Source: Chloroflexota bacterium (lineage in GTDB: Bacteria; Chloroflexota; Limnocylindria; QHBO01). Taken from it: a stretch of 64,000 bases of DNA. Made by a program: the position numbers and the translations under genes. Position 1 is the first letter of the stretch; each line of letters starts with the position of its first letter. Below the pieces are notes generated by a model. It did not search any database, was not told where the DNA came from, and saw only the letters and a list, made by a program, of their open reading frames with translations. The stretch is taken from the NCBI GenBank assembly GCA_040902225.1, contig JBBDXT010000004.1, forward strand, positions 516,965 to 580,964, written 5' to 3'. Positions 25,412-34,215 of this stretch are shown here, in pieces.

Positions 25412-25417
25412 TACCCT
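25412..25417 (+). promoter_or_regulatory. Extended -10 element TGC-TACCCT for rel
   Basis: GGTGCTACCCT ends 9 bases before ATG 25427 and closely copies the topA element in sequence and spacing. This favours ATG 25427 over the in-frame TTG 25421, which would lie inside the promoter spacer. Confidence 0.5.
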
Positions 25418-25426
25418 TGCTTGACC

Positions 25427-27643
25427 ATGGACCTGGCACGCCTGAGGGCGGCCCCGGCCGCCGTGGCGAAGCGCATCTCGCGAAATGCCGAGCCAGCGGC
25501 CAGCACGCCCACCATCGATACCGTCATCGCGGAGGCGCGACGACATCGGCCGAGCGTCAACGTCGGCCTGATCGAGCGTGCCCACCAGGTCGCGGCGGCC
25601 GCGCATGAAGGCCAGCTGAGGGCGTCGGGCGAGCCGTACATCACCCACCCGGTGGCGGTGGCCTACGAGCTGGCGGCGCTCCAGCTGGATGCGGAGAGCA
25701 TCGCCGCCGCACTCCTGCACGACGTGCCCGAGGACACCGATCTGACCATCGCCGACCTCGAGAAGCGCTTCGGGCGCGAGGTGGCGCGGCTGGTCGACGG
25801 GGTCACCAAGCTCAGCAAATTCGGCTCAGCCCGCTCCATGGAGGAGCAGCAGGCCGAGAACATCCGGAAGATGTTCCTGGCCATGGCCGAGGACGTGCGG
25901 GTGGTCATCATCAAGCTCGCCGACCGGCTCCACAACATGCGCACCCTGGGCGCCCTGCCACCCGACAAGCAGGTGCGCATCGCGCGCCAGACGATGGAGA
26001 TCTACGCGCCGCTGGCACATCGGCTGGGGATCTGGCAGTGGAAGTGGGAGCTCGAGGACCTCGCCTTCAAGCACGCCGAGCCGGAGACCTTCCGCAAGAT
26101 GGTCGAGATGCTGGCCGACCGCCGCAAGGAGCGCGAGTCGTTCGTCAATAAGAGCATCGGCATCCTGACCAAGGAGCTTGCCAAGGTCGAGATCGAGGCG
26201 GAGATCAGCGGGCGGCCCAAGCACCTGTACAGCGTCTACAAGAAGATGGAGCGCAAGGGCGCCGAGTTCAGCGAGATCTACGACCTGCACGCCATCCGGC
26301 TAATCGTGGACGAGGTCAAGGACACGTATGCCGCGCTGGGTGTGGTCCACTCCATCTGGCGACCGATCCCCGGGCAGTTCGACGACTACATCGCCATGCC
26401 CAAGGCCAACCTTTACCAGTCACTGCACACCGCCGTCATCGGGCCCGATGCCAAGCCGCTCGAGGTCCAGATCCGGACCCGCGCCATGCACGAGGTGGCG
26501 GAGGCGGGGATCGCCGCTCACTGGCGCTACAAGGAGGGCTCGCGCGGCGATCGCCGCTACGACGAGAAGCTGGCCTGGGTGCGGCAGCTGATCGACTGGC
26601 AGCGCGAGGTGGTCGACGCGACCGAGTTCGTGGAGGGGCTCAAGCTCGACATCTTCCAGGACCAGGTCTTCGTGTTCACCCCCAAGGGCGACGTCAAGGA
26701 CCTGCCCTCCGGCGCGACCCCGCTCGACTTCGCCTACCGCATCCATACCGATGTCGGCCATCGCACCATCGGCTCCAAAGTCAACAACCGATTGGTGCCG
26801 CTCGACTACCGGCTGCACAACGGAGACATCGTCGAGATCATCACCACCAAGGCCGCGCACGGGCCGTCCCGAGACTGGCTCAACATCGTGCGCACCAACC
26901 AGGCCCGCGAGAAGATCCGCGCCTGGTTCAAACGGCAGCAGCGCGACGAGAACATCGCCCAGGGCAAGGAGATCCTCGACCGTGAGCTCCGCCGCCTGGC
27001 GCACGAGACGCTGGTCAGCATCGACGCCGACAAGCTGCTGGAGCTGGCGTCCCATGCGCATTACAAGGAGCTCGACGACTTCTACGCCGCCATCGGCTAC
27101 GGGGCGGTCTCGCCGGCCAGCGTGGTTGGCAAGCTGGAGATCCACGACGACGCGGCGATCACCCTGCCCGAGGTGGCGCCGCCCTCCGGCGTGCCCTCCG
27201 CCAGTGGGATCCGGGTCAAGGGGGTGGGCGACCTTCTGGTGCGCTTCGCGAAGTGCTGCTCACCGATCCCCGGCGACCCGATCACCGGCTACGTAACCCG
27301 CGGCAAGGGCGTGACCGTGCACCGCTCCAACTGCCGGTCGGTGCTGTCGGAACGGGATATCGAGCGGCTGATCGACGTGGATTGGGAGGCGGTGGACCTG
27401 CAGACCTACCCGATCACCATCCGGATCCTGGCGGTTGACCGGCCGGGGCTGCTCAACGAGATCACGAATGTCGTGGCCGAGGACAAGGTCAACATCGTGG
27501 CGGCGTCGATTGGCACGCACCCCGATGGCACCGCCACGATCAGTGCCACGCTCAAGGTCACGTCGTTGCAGCAGCTAGCCAAGGTGCTGACCCGCATCGA
27601 GCGGGTGCGTGATGTGACCAGCGTCAGTCGCGAGGCGCGCTAG
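25427..27643 (+). CDS. rel: Bifunctional (p)ppGpp synthetase/hydrolase Rel
   Basis: A 738-residue RelA/SpoT homologue with all domains: an HD hydrolase (about 45-190; AALLHDVPEDTDLT carries the HD pair and ED), a synthetase (about 235-350; IYDLHAIRLIV, PKANLYQSLHT), TGS (about 410-470; VFTPKGDVKDLPSGATPLDF), a helical and conserved-cysteine region (AKCCSPIPGDPITGY) and a C-terminal ACT domain (about 660-735). It makes and degrades the stringent-response alarmone and is regulated by ribosome and tRNA. No second long Rel is seen here. Its 3' end overlaps a small minus-strand reading frame. Confidence 0.96.
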   Translation: MDLARLRAAPAAVAKRISRNAEPAASTPTIDTVIAEARRHRPSVNVGLIERAHQVAAAAHEGQLRASGEPYITHPVAVAYELAALQLDAESIAAALLHDVPEDTDLTIADLEKRFGREVARLVDGVTKLSKFGSARSMEEQQAENIRKMFLAMAEDVRVVIIKLADRLHNMRTLGALPPDKQVRIARQTMEIYAPLAHRLGIWQWKWELEDLAFKHAEPETFRKMVEMLADRRKERESFVNKSIGILTKELAKVEIEAEISGRPKHLYSVYKKMERKGAEFSEIYDLHAIRLIVDEVKDTYAALGVVHSIWRPIPGQFDDYIAMPKANLYQSLHTAVIGPDAKPLEVQIRTRAMHEVAEAGIAAHWRYKEGSRGDRRYDEKLAWVRQLIDWQREVVDATEFVEGLKLDIFQDQVFVFTPKGDVKDLPSGATPLDFAYRIHTDVGHRTIGSKVNNRLVPLDYRLHNGDIVEIITTKAAHGPSRDWLNIVRTNQAREKIRAWFKRQQRDENIAQGKEILDRELRRLAHETLVSIDADKLLELASHAHYKELDDFYAAIGYGAVSPASVVGKLEIHDDAAITLPEVAPPSGVPSASGIRVKGVGDLLVRFAKCCSPIPGDPITGYVTRGKGVTVHRSNCRSVLSERDIERLIDVDWEAVDLQTYPITIRILAVDRPGLLNEITNVVAEDKVNIVAASIGTHPDGTATISATLKVTSLQQLAKVLTRIERVRDVTSVSREAR

Positions 27644-27773
27644 GGGCTTGGGCCTGGCGGGCTCGGGCCACCTCATTGGTGTCGAGCCTGGTCGTGCACT
27701 CGTGCTGCACGATCGCACGAACGACCCTGACACCGGCGACTACGCCGAGGATTTCTGCCAGGATCCGCGTCAT
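27624..27773 (-). CDS. Possible small protein (49 residues)
   Basis: A short reading frame, MTRILAEILGVVAGVRVVRA and then a polar tail, whose ATG overlaps the stop of the gene before it (ATGA, 27770-27773) in the style used throughout this window. The N-terminal third is amphipathic or weakly hydrophobic. Its end overlaps the last codons of rel on the other strand. Codon-position GC is high, but at this length that is weak evidence. Function unknown. Confidence 0.35.
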   Translation of the reverse strand: MTRILAEILGVVAGVRVVRAIVQHECTTRLDTNEVARARQAQAPSAPRD

Positions 27774-28139
27774 GTGCACGTGGCCTCGGCGCCCAGCTGC
27801 GAAATGTAGTCCCGCTCGATCTGCGACCCCAGCCCGACGCTGTCCAGGTGGGATCCACCTTCCAGGCCGCGATCACGGATTCCGATCACGACCGCGTACC
27901 GAACGCCGAGGTACGGCGGGACCCACTCCTCGAAATAGAGCGCGACAAATCCGCTATCGAAGCACCGAGCGTCAATCAGCCTCGGATGAATCGGGAGCGG
28001 GAATGCTCTCGAACTTGCGATGACCCACTGGCGCGCACCATCGGACTTCTGCATCCCGCAAGACGAGGGGCGGAAGGGTGTAGGCGAGTGCGGGCACTAC
28101 CGCCATCACGAGGATGAACAGGAGCGCTGAGCGAATCAT
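27770..28139 (-). pseudogene. Frameshifted small secreted protein
   Basis: ATG 28139 overlaps the stop of the glycosyltransferase gene (ATGA) and starts a clear signal peptide, MIRSALLFILVMAVVPALAY. That frame stops after 55 codons, but the +1 frame carries on with good coding character (LPIHPRLIDARCFDSGFVAL, then YFEEWVPPYLGVRYAVVIGI) to a stop at 27770. Removing one C from the CCC run opposite 27999-28001 joins them into one protein of about 122 residues. The segment length (370 bases) is one more than a multiple of three, as expected for a single inserted base. It may be a decayed gene, a phase-variable one or a sequencing error. No family recognised. Confidence 0.6.
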
Positions 28140-29350
28140 GGCTCTCCTGCCGGCACCGGCTCAGCCTCGGTGCGGGCCTGGACGAGGAGCAGGAAGACCA
28201 GCGTTGCGGCGGTCGCGATGAGCGTCAGCGAGATCCAGATCCGCGCGACCGGCAGCGTCACGAGGTCCTCGAGCCACGGCCAGAACGTGAACGGCGTGGT
28301 GTCGACCAGGGCGTAGAGCATCGAGGCTGTAAAGCCAGCGGTCATGAGCAGATATGCCGCGAAGACGCTCCAGTTGGCCGCGGCGAGGGGGGCCAGCACG
28401 GCCATCGCCGGGAACAGGTAGCGCTCGTGGACGCGGGTCGGCAGGAAGTAGAAGGCGAAGATCACGAAGGCTCCGCCGGCCAGGATCATGCGCAGGTCCT
28501 GCCGCCGCAGCAGCGGGAGCACCGCTGCGGTCAGGCCGAGGACGAGCAGGACGGCGCCGATGTAGACCAGGTCTCCATCGGGCTTCTTGTACCCGTGGAA
28601 GAGGCCCCAGATGTTCGCCGCATTGGCCGATGACATCTCCTTGAAGCTCCCAGCGCCGATCACGCGACCGATGTACGAGATCGGATCCATGCGCAGCGGG
28701 AGCGCCACGACCAAGTAGGCGGCCGCCCCGCCAAGGGCCGAGCGAACGATGGGAACGACGCTACGGGTCGCGCGCCACTGCACGATCGCGACGACCGCGA
28801 CCGGCAGCAGGACGAGCCCGAACTGCGGTTTGACCAGGAGCGCGAGCACGGCGCAGGCACCGGCCATTGCGAACCGCCTCCCGGCCAGCGCCAGCAGGGC
28901 GAGGAGATAGGCGAGCGTCCCGGCGGCGTCGACCTGTCCCCACACCGGTCCTGCCAGCAGCACGGCCGGGCTGAAGATGTAGATCGCCGGGGCCACGAGC
29001 CCCCGGACCGGGCCGACCATGCGTCGTGCCGCCACGTAGGTGACCACACCGATGGCCAGGTCGAAGGGGATCGAGAGGCCCTTGACCGCACGGGCCTGGG
29101 CGACACCGTCGAGCAGCACCCCGATCGGCCAGTACGCGTACAACAACGCCGGGTAGAGGGCGCCGTCATGGCGGTAGAAGTCCCACGGGCCGTAGATCGC
29201 CATTCTGTCCGCCCAGCGGCCGTTGACCTCCGCGTCGCCGTAGTGGCCTGTCGTGTCGAGGACAGCGAGCCGGATCGCCAGGCCTGCGGCCAGGAGCGCG
29301 GCGAGCGTCAGCCACACGAGGATCGTCCGGAGTCTGACGGTCCGCATCAT
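28136..29350 (-). CDS. GT-C type polytopic glycosyltransferase
   Basis: A 404-residue membrane protein with about 10-11 helices. The first extracytoplasmic loop has GHYGDAEVNGRWADRMAIYG with an acidic DAE, typical of GT-C enzymes using polyprenyl-phosphate sugars, and WGQVDA and a late TRVHERYLFPAMA motif resemble mannosyltransferases of the GT39/GT87 type. It probably glycosylates a lipid, polymer or protein outside the membrane. TAGGCT at 29362-29357 ends 6 bases before the ATG, so it may be transcribed separately from the sigma/anti-sigma pair 46 bases upstream. It is coupled by ATGA to the small secreted gene downstream. Confidence 0.82.
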   Translation of the reverse strand: MMRTVRLRTILVWLTLAALLAAGLAIRLAVLDTTGHYGDAEVNGRWADRMAIYGPWDFYRHDGALYPALLYAYWPIGVLLDGVAQARAVKGLSIPFDLAIGVVTYVAARRMVGPVRGLVAPAIYIFSPAVLLAGPVWGQVDAAGTLAYLLALLALAGRRFAMAGACAVLALLVKPQFGLVLLPVAVVAIVQWRATRSVVPIVRSALGGAAAYLVVALPLRMDPISYIGRVIGAGSFKEMSSANAANIWGLFHGYKKPDGDLVYIGAVLLVLGLTAAVLPLLRRQDLRMILAGGAFVIFAFYFLPTRVHERYLFPAMAVLAPLAAANWSVFAAYLLMTAGFTASMLYALVDTTPFTFWPWLEDLVTLPVARIWISLTLIATAATLVFLLLVQARTEAEPVPAGEP

Positions 29351-29356
29351 CGGCGC

Positions 29357-29362
29357 AGCCTA
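29357..29362 (-). promoter_or_regulatory. -10 element TAGGCT, leaderless promoter for GT-C gene
   Basis: Read on the minus strand, TAGGCT ends 6 bases before ATG 29350. Two ATG codons follow in tandem, and no ribosome site is visible. Confidence 0.45.
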
Positions 29363-29396
29363 GCGGCTCGCGATCAGATGCGGCAGACCGCGAAGG

Positions 29397-30203
29397 TCAA
29401 TCCCCGGTCGTGATCGCAAGCCCGAGGAGCGTGGAATCACACGTGTTGTCTACGCCCGGATCCACGATGAAGTAGATCGACTCGCCGCGACGGACCGTGG
29501 TGGTGACGTCGAGATGGTCGCTGTCTCCCGAACGAACCTCGGACGCGAACAACGTTGAAGACTCACGGTCCACCGAGAAGCCGATGCCGCTCCCGAGCTC
29601 CTTGCAGTTGCGATCGACCATGAGCACGAAGCCGCGAATCGTCACGTCCCCAGCGACGGGGCTCGTCCAGCCGAGGATCGCAAATCGCACGCTCCCATCG
29701 GCCTTCCAGGGATGCATGACAAGCCCATCCTTGTCGCGATACACGATGACGGTCGAGGGATCGGTCCACTGGCCGTTGGCGAAGGTCGGAAGTGGCTCGT
29801 ACTGGAGAGGAGCGTGCGCCCTGGGGCTGCTCAGATAGCTCCACACATTCGAGTTGCCGTACGAGTCCGGACTCGGGTTGCGCTGGCTGGGTGCCACCAG
29901 GAATTCCGCGCCGGGGTCCCACGCCAACTCCGGCCGGGCGTCCGCCGACGCGGTTGGAAACAGTGACCCGATGCGGTTAACCGTCAGCCCGCCCGCCACG
30001 ACGACCAGGATCAGCACCGCCGCGGCGGCCAACACTCCCACCGGCCCGCTGCCGAGCCAGCTACGACCTGTCCGGCGAGTTCCGCCCTGAGGAGTCCTGG
30101 CCACGGACTCCAGGGCATTCTCGAGCACCTCTCGTGGCATCGGCTGCGCATCGTCAGTGAGCCAATCGTCGAGGAGGCGTTCGATCTCTTCGTCGGATCT
30201 CAT
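29397..30203 (-). CDS. Putative membrane anti-sigma factor
   Basis: A 268-residue bitopic protein: a cytoplasmic head of about 50 residues (MRSDEEIERLLDDWLTDDAQ onward), one membrane helix (about 52-73, GVLAAAAVLILVVVAGGLTV) and a large extracytoplasmic beta-rich domain with two cysteines. It starts in the stop codon of an ECF sigma gene (ATGA), the standard sigma/anti-sigma arrangement. The head lacks an obvious HxxxCxxC zinc anti-sigma motif. The role is inferred from position and topology; the outer domain may sense an envelope signal. Confidence 0.72.
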   Translation of the reverse strand: MRSDEEIERLLDDWLTDDAQPMPREVLENALESVARTPQGGTRRTGRSWLGSGPVGVLAAAAVLILVVVAGGLTVNRIGSLFPTASADARPELAWDPGAEFLVAPSQRNPSPDSYGNSNVWSYLSSPRAHAPLQYEPLPTFANGQWTDPSTVIVYRDKDGLVMHPWKADGSVRFAILGWTSPVAGDVTIRGFVLMVDRNCKELGSGIGFSVDRESSTLFASEVRSGDSDHLDVTTTVRRGESIYFIVDPGVDNTCDSTLLGLAITTGD

Positions 30204-30748
30204 CGCCTGCCTACTTCCGGCGTCGTCCGAGCATCGGCCTCAAGTGCGGCGCGCAGGGTTTTGAGGGAGTAATGGAGCCGTGAGCGCACGGTGCCCACCG
30301 GGATGTCGAGGGCTTCGGCAATCTCCTGGTTCGACAGGCCGGCGTAGTGCTTCAGAACGACCACTGCCCGATGGTCGATGGGCAGTCGCTGGAATCCGCG
30401 CTCGAGCTGGTCGCGGTCCGCTACGAGGGTCGCGTGGTCGGGCGCGAAGGTCCGGTCCGGCGTCACGGCGGCCGCGCGCAGGCCCCACAGGCGCTGACGG
30501 CCTGCCTCGGCGTAGGCAGCGCGGACGACGATGCGGTAGGCCCACGCCTGGAATCGGTCTGGATCCTTGAGCTGGGGCAGCATCCGCCAGATATCGATCA
30601 TGGCCTGCTGGGCGGCGTCCTCGGCGCGTCCGGTGTCGCGCAGGATGTGATGGGCGGTGGCGTACATGCGATCACCGATCCTCACCGCAAGCGCAGCGTA
30701 GGCCGACTCGTCGCCCTGCTGCGCGCGCTCGACCAGCTCGCGATCCAA
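30200..30748 (-). CDS. ECF (sigma-70 family) RNA polymerase sigma factor
   Basis: A sigma factor of about 182 residues. Region 2 is RDTGRAEDAAQQAMIDIWRM and RFQAWAYRIVVRAAYAEAGR; region 4 is LPIDHRAVVVLKHYAGLSNQ with the helix-turn-helix EIAEALDIPVGTVRSRLHYS. The frame extends to ATG 30835, but that adds an Arg-rich 29-residue head without a ribosome site. TTG 30748 has GAGGG at a good distance and gives the typical ECF start MDRELVERAQQGDESAY, so I prefer it. It is coupled to a putative anti-sigma gene and probably activates its own operon. Confidence 0.88.
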   Translation of the reverse strand: MDRELVERAQQGDESAYAALAVRIGDRMYATAHHILRDTGRAEDAAQQAMIDIWRMLPQLKDPDRFQAWAYRIVVRAAYAEAGRQRLWGLRAAAVTPDRTFAPDHATLVADRDQLERGFQRLPIDHRAVVVLKHYAGLSNQEIAEALDIPVGTVRSRLHYSLKTLRAALEADARTTPEVGRR

Positions 30749-30942
30749 TGCCCGCCCTCGTCGCCCGCGACCTGGCTCGACAGGTCGACGCGTAAGGCGG
30801 CATCTTCGCCGTTGAGTGCGTGAGGTGGCAAGCATTCACGGTGCTGCGGAGGTGTGGGAGATGGGCGGGGTGATCCGCCCATTCCCCTCACTGGCGCCGA
30901 AGCCAGCCGTGGCACTTCGTCACTGCCGCAGCCAAGTGCTGG

Positions 30943-31479
30943 CTACGAGTTCACGTTTCCGATCGCGATGTCGCCCTGCACAAGGAAGGCGTCATGTGCG
31001 GTCGTGGCCGCGTCAGGACACGTTGCTGGGAAGTTGCGGGGCACGGCAACCGCAGTGGAGTCGAGTGGAAGGATGTACGTCCCGCTCACGACGTCCGGGT
31101 TGGCTGGGTTCTGGTCGCTATTGTCGATCAGGAACACCAGGAACTTGTCACCTACGCCAAAGCCCGGCGAAGGGTCAGCGGTCAGCCTCGTGATCACGCC
31201 GCCGATGGCGGTCTGGTTGCCGGAAACGTCGAGGCATTTCACCTGGCCGCTGAAGGTGAGGTTTATCGCCAGGTTTCGGTACCAGTACGAGCCCCACGCA
31301 CCGTTTGTATCGGCCTGGGCATATGCGTTGAACTGGACCCTCCGCTCATTGCCATCTGCGCTAAGGCGGTAGCCACTGCCCGATACGAAATCGCCGTTGG
31401 ACGCTGGCGCTCCCGATACTGGTGTACCCAGTAGCATCATGACGGCGGTTGCCGCCATGAGGACACGCAGTTTTCGCAC
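30943..31479 (-). CDS. Secreted beta-rich protein, unknown family role
   Basis: A 178-residue exported protein: signal peptide about 1-24 (KLRVLMAATAVMMLLGTPVS), then a predicted beta-sandwich with GSGYRLSADGNERRVQFNAY, GQVKCLDVSGNQTAIGGVIT and VFLIDNSDQNPANPDVVSG. This pattern (FNA, C-hydrophobic-V-x-GN, DN..NPD) recurs in small secreted proteins of actinobacteria and chloroflexi-like bacteria whose role is unknown. The open frame starts at 31905, inside hisS on the other strand; GTG 31479 is chosen because GAGAGGAG precedes it and the signal peptide begins there. It lies upstream of the sigma gene on the same strand and is divergent from hisS. Confidence 0.75.
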   Translation of the reverse strand: MRKLRVLMAATAVMMLLGTPVSGAPASNGDFVSGSGYRLSADGNERRVQFNAYAQADTNGAWGSYWYRNLAINLTFSGQVKCLDVSGNQTAIGGVITRLTADPSPGFGVGDKFLVFLIDNSDQNPANPDVVSGTYILPLDSTAVAVPRNFPATCPDAATTAHDAFLVQGDIAIGNVNS

Positions 31480-31615
31480 TTGGGCTCTCCTCTCGTCGTT
31501 GGGCGAGCCACCAAGCTGATGGCCGCTCGCTATCTGATGCAATGAGAGCCTCTGCCCTTCGATCGACTCAATCTTCGCTGACGGGCAGGGAGCGTTTCCC
31601 GAGGGTATGGGTCGG

Positions 31616-31621
31616 TAGACT
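31616..31621 (+). promoter_or_regulatory. -10 element TAGACT, leaderless promoter for hisS
   Basis: TAGACT ends 6 bases before ATG 31628, identical in sequence and spacing to the element at 1326-1331. No ribosome site lies between. Confidence 0.6.
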
Positions 31622-31627
31622 CCGCAC

Positions 31628-32893
31628 ATGTCCCGTCCCGTCTCCGCGCCGCGCGGCACGCGCGACCTGCTCCCCGAGGACGGCTCCGCCTGGAGCCGCA
31701 TCGAGGAGATCGCCCGGGACCTGAGCAGCCGGTATGCGCTCGATCGGATCGAGACGCCGCTCTTCGAGCGGATCGAGCTGTTCAGCCGCGGCCTGGGTGA
31801 GTCGTCCGACGCAGTCGAGAAGGAGATGTTCCGCGTCAGCGGGGCGGCCGGCAGCGAGGAGGAGCGCGCCGAGTGGGCGCTCCGACCGGAGCCCACTGCC
31901 GGCATCGTGCGGGCCTATCTCGAGCACGGCATGCACGTGCGGCCAGGTCCGCAGCGCCTGTGGATGATCGGCCCCATGTTCCGCTACGACCGCCCGCAGG
32001 CCGGCCGCTTCCGGCAGTTCGTGCAATGGGACGTCGAGGTCATCGGCGATCCGGGCCCGATGGTCGACGCCGAGATCATCGAGCTCGGCCACCGTTTCTT
32101 CGAGGGGGCGGGGTTGGGCGACGTCGTGGCCTACGTCAACTCGATCGGCGACGCGACGTGCCGCCCCGGCTACCGAACCGCCCTGATCGAGTACTTCGCT
32201 GCGAACGAAGACCGCCTGACCGATGACTCGCGACGGCGGCTGAGCGTCAACCCGCTGCGTGTCCTCGATGGCAAGGATCTTGATCCGGAGCTCGCTGCGG
32301 GCGCCCCCCGCTCGATGGACCACCTGTGCGATCCGTGCCGAGCGCACTTCGTGGCGGTCCAGGCATTGCTCGACGACCTCGGCGTGCGCTACGAGGTCGA
32401 CAATCGCATCGTGCGGGGCCTCGACTACTACACGCGCACCACCTTCGAGTTCTACGTTGCCGGCCGTCGGGGGCAGCAGCAGGCGCTCGGTGGCGGCGGC
32501 CGCTACGACGGGCTGGCGGAGCTCCTCGGCGGGCCCCCGATGCCGGGGATCGGCTTCGGGATCGGGATTGATCGGACGGTGCTGGCGGCAGCCGAGCAGG
32601 GCGTTACGGTGCCGGCAGGCGCACCCCTGGTGGTCGTGGTCGGCGCGGATCCGGATGCCCTTGCGCCGCGCCTGGCGGTCGCCGGGACCCTGCGTCAGGC
32701 CGGCCTCCGCGTGCGCGCCGACGGCAGCGCCCGAAAGCTGGGGAGGCAGCTGGAGTCGGCTGCCAAGCTCGGAGCACGCTTTGCTGTCATCGTCGACCCG
32801 CAGCTGCCGGAGGGGAGCGTGACCCTGCGCGACCTGGATGCCAGCGAGCAGCGCCAGGTCCGGCTCGACGAGGTAGCCGGGTCGATGCGTTAG
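31628..32893 (+). CDS. hisS: Histidyl-tRNA synthetase
   Basis: A 421-residue class II synthetase. Motif 1 lies around ETPLFERIELF, motif 2 around MFRYDRPQAGRFRQFVQWDV, the histidine-specific loop is VRGLDYYTRTTFEFY, motif 3 is MPGIGFGIGIDRTVLA, and an anticodon-binding domain follows (about 325-415). The presence of both the RGLDYYT loop and the C-terminal anticodon domain marks it as HisRS rather than the HisZ paralogue. It appears to be a single-gene unit: the gene downstream is convergent and ends 7 bases away. Confidence 0.95.
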   Translation: MSRPVSAPRGTRDLLPEDGSAWSRIEEIARDLSSRYALDRIETPLFERIELFSRGLGESSDAVEKEMFRVSGAAGSEEERAEWALRPEPTAGIVRAYLEHGMHVRPGPQRLWMIGPMFRYDRPQAGRFRQFVQWDVEVIGDPGPMVDAEIIELGHRFFEGAGLGDVVAYVNSIGDATCRPGYRTALIEYFAANEDRLTDDSRRRLSVNPLRVLDGKDLDPELAAGAPRSMDHLCDPCRAHFVAVQALLDDLGVRYEVDNRIVRGLDYYTRTTFEFYVAGRRGQQQALGGGGRYDGLAELLGGPPMPGIGFGIGIDRTVLAAAEQGVTVPAGAPLVVVVGADPDALAPRLAVAGTLRQAGLRVRADGSARKLGRQLESAAKLGARFAVIVDPQLPEGSVTLRDLDASEQRQVRLDEVAGSMR

Positions 32894-32899
32894 CCCCTA

Positions 32900-34171
32900 T
32901 CAGATCAGCCCGCTGATCAGCAGGACGACGCCGCAGAGGATGAGTCCGAAGAGCAGGAACGGGCGGTACGAGGCCCGCCTCAGGTCTTCGCGCAACAAAC
33001 CATCGGCTCGTGGCCCGGCCTCGTCGCGGAGCGCGATGAGCGGCGCCTTCCAGTCTCCGCCGCTGGCGGCCAATGCGCGAGCGTCCGCGATCACCGCCTC
33101 GCCGCGCGCCGCCAGGCGCTCGGCGGAGTCGGGGTCGCCGACCGCCTCGGCCTGTTCCCGCAACGAGTCGAAGTCCGGATCGCCACCCTCGACCCATCCC
33201 AGGTAGACCCGGAGCGACTGCTGCTCGAATCGATCCCACTCGCTCACGATGGGCATGCGCTCGGTGACCGCGCGTGCCTCGACCAGGTCCCCCGTGAGGA
33301 GGAGGATCTCGGCTCGCGCCCAGCGCGTCTCCGGCCGTTCGGGGTTTCGTTCCAGCCATCGATGCATCGCCGGCAAGGTGGCCGGCACCGGCGTCCCCAC
33401 CATCGCAACCCATCGCTTCATGCCGGGATTGCCGACGACCGCGTAGCCTTCCCACGCTCTCCGGACGCCCCCGGGAATCGTCACGTAACCCAACTCGACG
33501 GCGATCACGGCAAAGGCCACCGTCCCGGCCAGCAGCCCCACGGGCCAGGGCACGCCGGCTTGCACCGCCAGCGGGAGCCCGAACCCGGTGATCACCAGGG
33601 CAGCGGCAATGCCGATGAGCGTCTGGATCGGGATCGGGCCGATGGCCGTCTCCCGCAGGATGGCGCTCCCGATCGCGGCGGGATCGCGGATCTGGGTGGC
33701 GGCTCTCTCGAGAAGCGGCGGCACGGGCACCGGGCGATCTCCTCGAGCGATGAGCAGCGCCCCAACGACGATCAGCACGACCTCCGGCGCCCACCAGAGC
33801 CACAGGACGGCGTCGTAGACGAGGTCGGGATTCAGGGCATCCTGGACCAGGAAATAGCCCCACCATCCGGCCCCGGGCAAGCCAAGAGCGATCAGCAGCG
33901 TCCCGGCCGCCACCCCGTGACCTCGCCGCACGAGCCAGTAGGTTGCGAACGTGGGAATGGCCAAGAAGAGCGCGACATAACCCAGCTCGGGCATGAAGAG
34001 GAAGCCGATCGCGCCGCTGGCCCCCTCCAGGCCAGCAACCAGGCGCACGGTCGCGCGCGAGATCTCGCGGCCGCGGTAGCGCTGTACCCCGGCATAGACC
34101 AGGACGCCCGCCGCGCCGAGCATCGCGAGCAGTGTCACCAGCGCCATGAGCCGTATCACGGGCGGCATCAT
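32900..34171 (-). CDS. Polytopic membrane protein with soluble helical segment
   Basis: A protein of about 423 residues with about 8 helices in two blocks, a large helical soluble region with a TPR-like feel (MHRWLERNPERPETRWARAE, LLLTGDLVEARAVTERM; about 265-385) and a last C-terminal helix (PFLLFGLILCGVVLLISGLI). No family is recognised. The frame opens at GTG 34192, but the tandem ATGs at 34171 and 34168 start right before the first helix; I use 34171. It is divergent from aspS, whose -10 lies in the 44-base gap, and convergent with hisS. Confidence 0.7.
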   Translation of the reverse strand: MMPPVIRLMALVTLLAMLGAAGVLVYAGVQRYRGREISRATVRLVAGLEGASGAIGFLFMPELGYVALFLAIPTFATYWLVRRGHGVAAGTLLIALGLPGAGWWGYFLVQDALNPDLVYDAVLWLWWAPEVVLIVVGALLIARGDRPVPVPPLLERAATQIRDPAAIGSAILRETAIGPIPIQTLIGIAAALVITGFGLPLAVQAGVPWPVGLLAGTVAFAVIAVELGYVTIPGGVRRAWEGYAVVGNPGMKRWVAMVGTPVPATLPAMHRWLERNPERPETRWARAEILLLTGDLVEARAVTERMPIVSEWDRFEQQSLRVYLGWVEGGDPDFDSLREQAEAVGDPDSAERLAARGEAVIADARALAASGGDWKAPLIALRDEAGPRADGLLREDLRRASYRPFLLFGLILCGVVLLISGLI

Positions 34172-34199
34172 GGCAGGCTCGGAGCGGCCCACGCTCCGG

Positions 34200-34205
34200 T
34201 ACCAT
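34200..34205 (+). promoter_or_regulatory. -10-like element TACCAT for aspS
   Basis: TACCAT ends 10 bases before ATG 34216, so any leader would be only a few bases long. It is weaker than the other examples. Confidence 0.35.
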
Positions 34206-34215
34206 TCGACCTCCC

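Noticed and set aside
27676-28023. A 115-residue plus-strand frame downstream of rel
   Set aside because: It is Arg/Thr/Pro-rich with no recognisable features; the minus strand here has a signal peptide and better coding character.
31628-32893. HisZ regulatory subunit
   Set aside because: The histidine-specific RGLDYYT loop and the anticodon-binding domain are both present, as in true HisRS.
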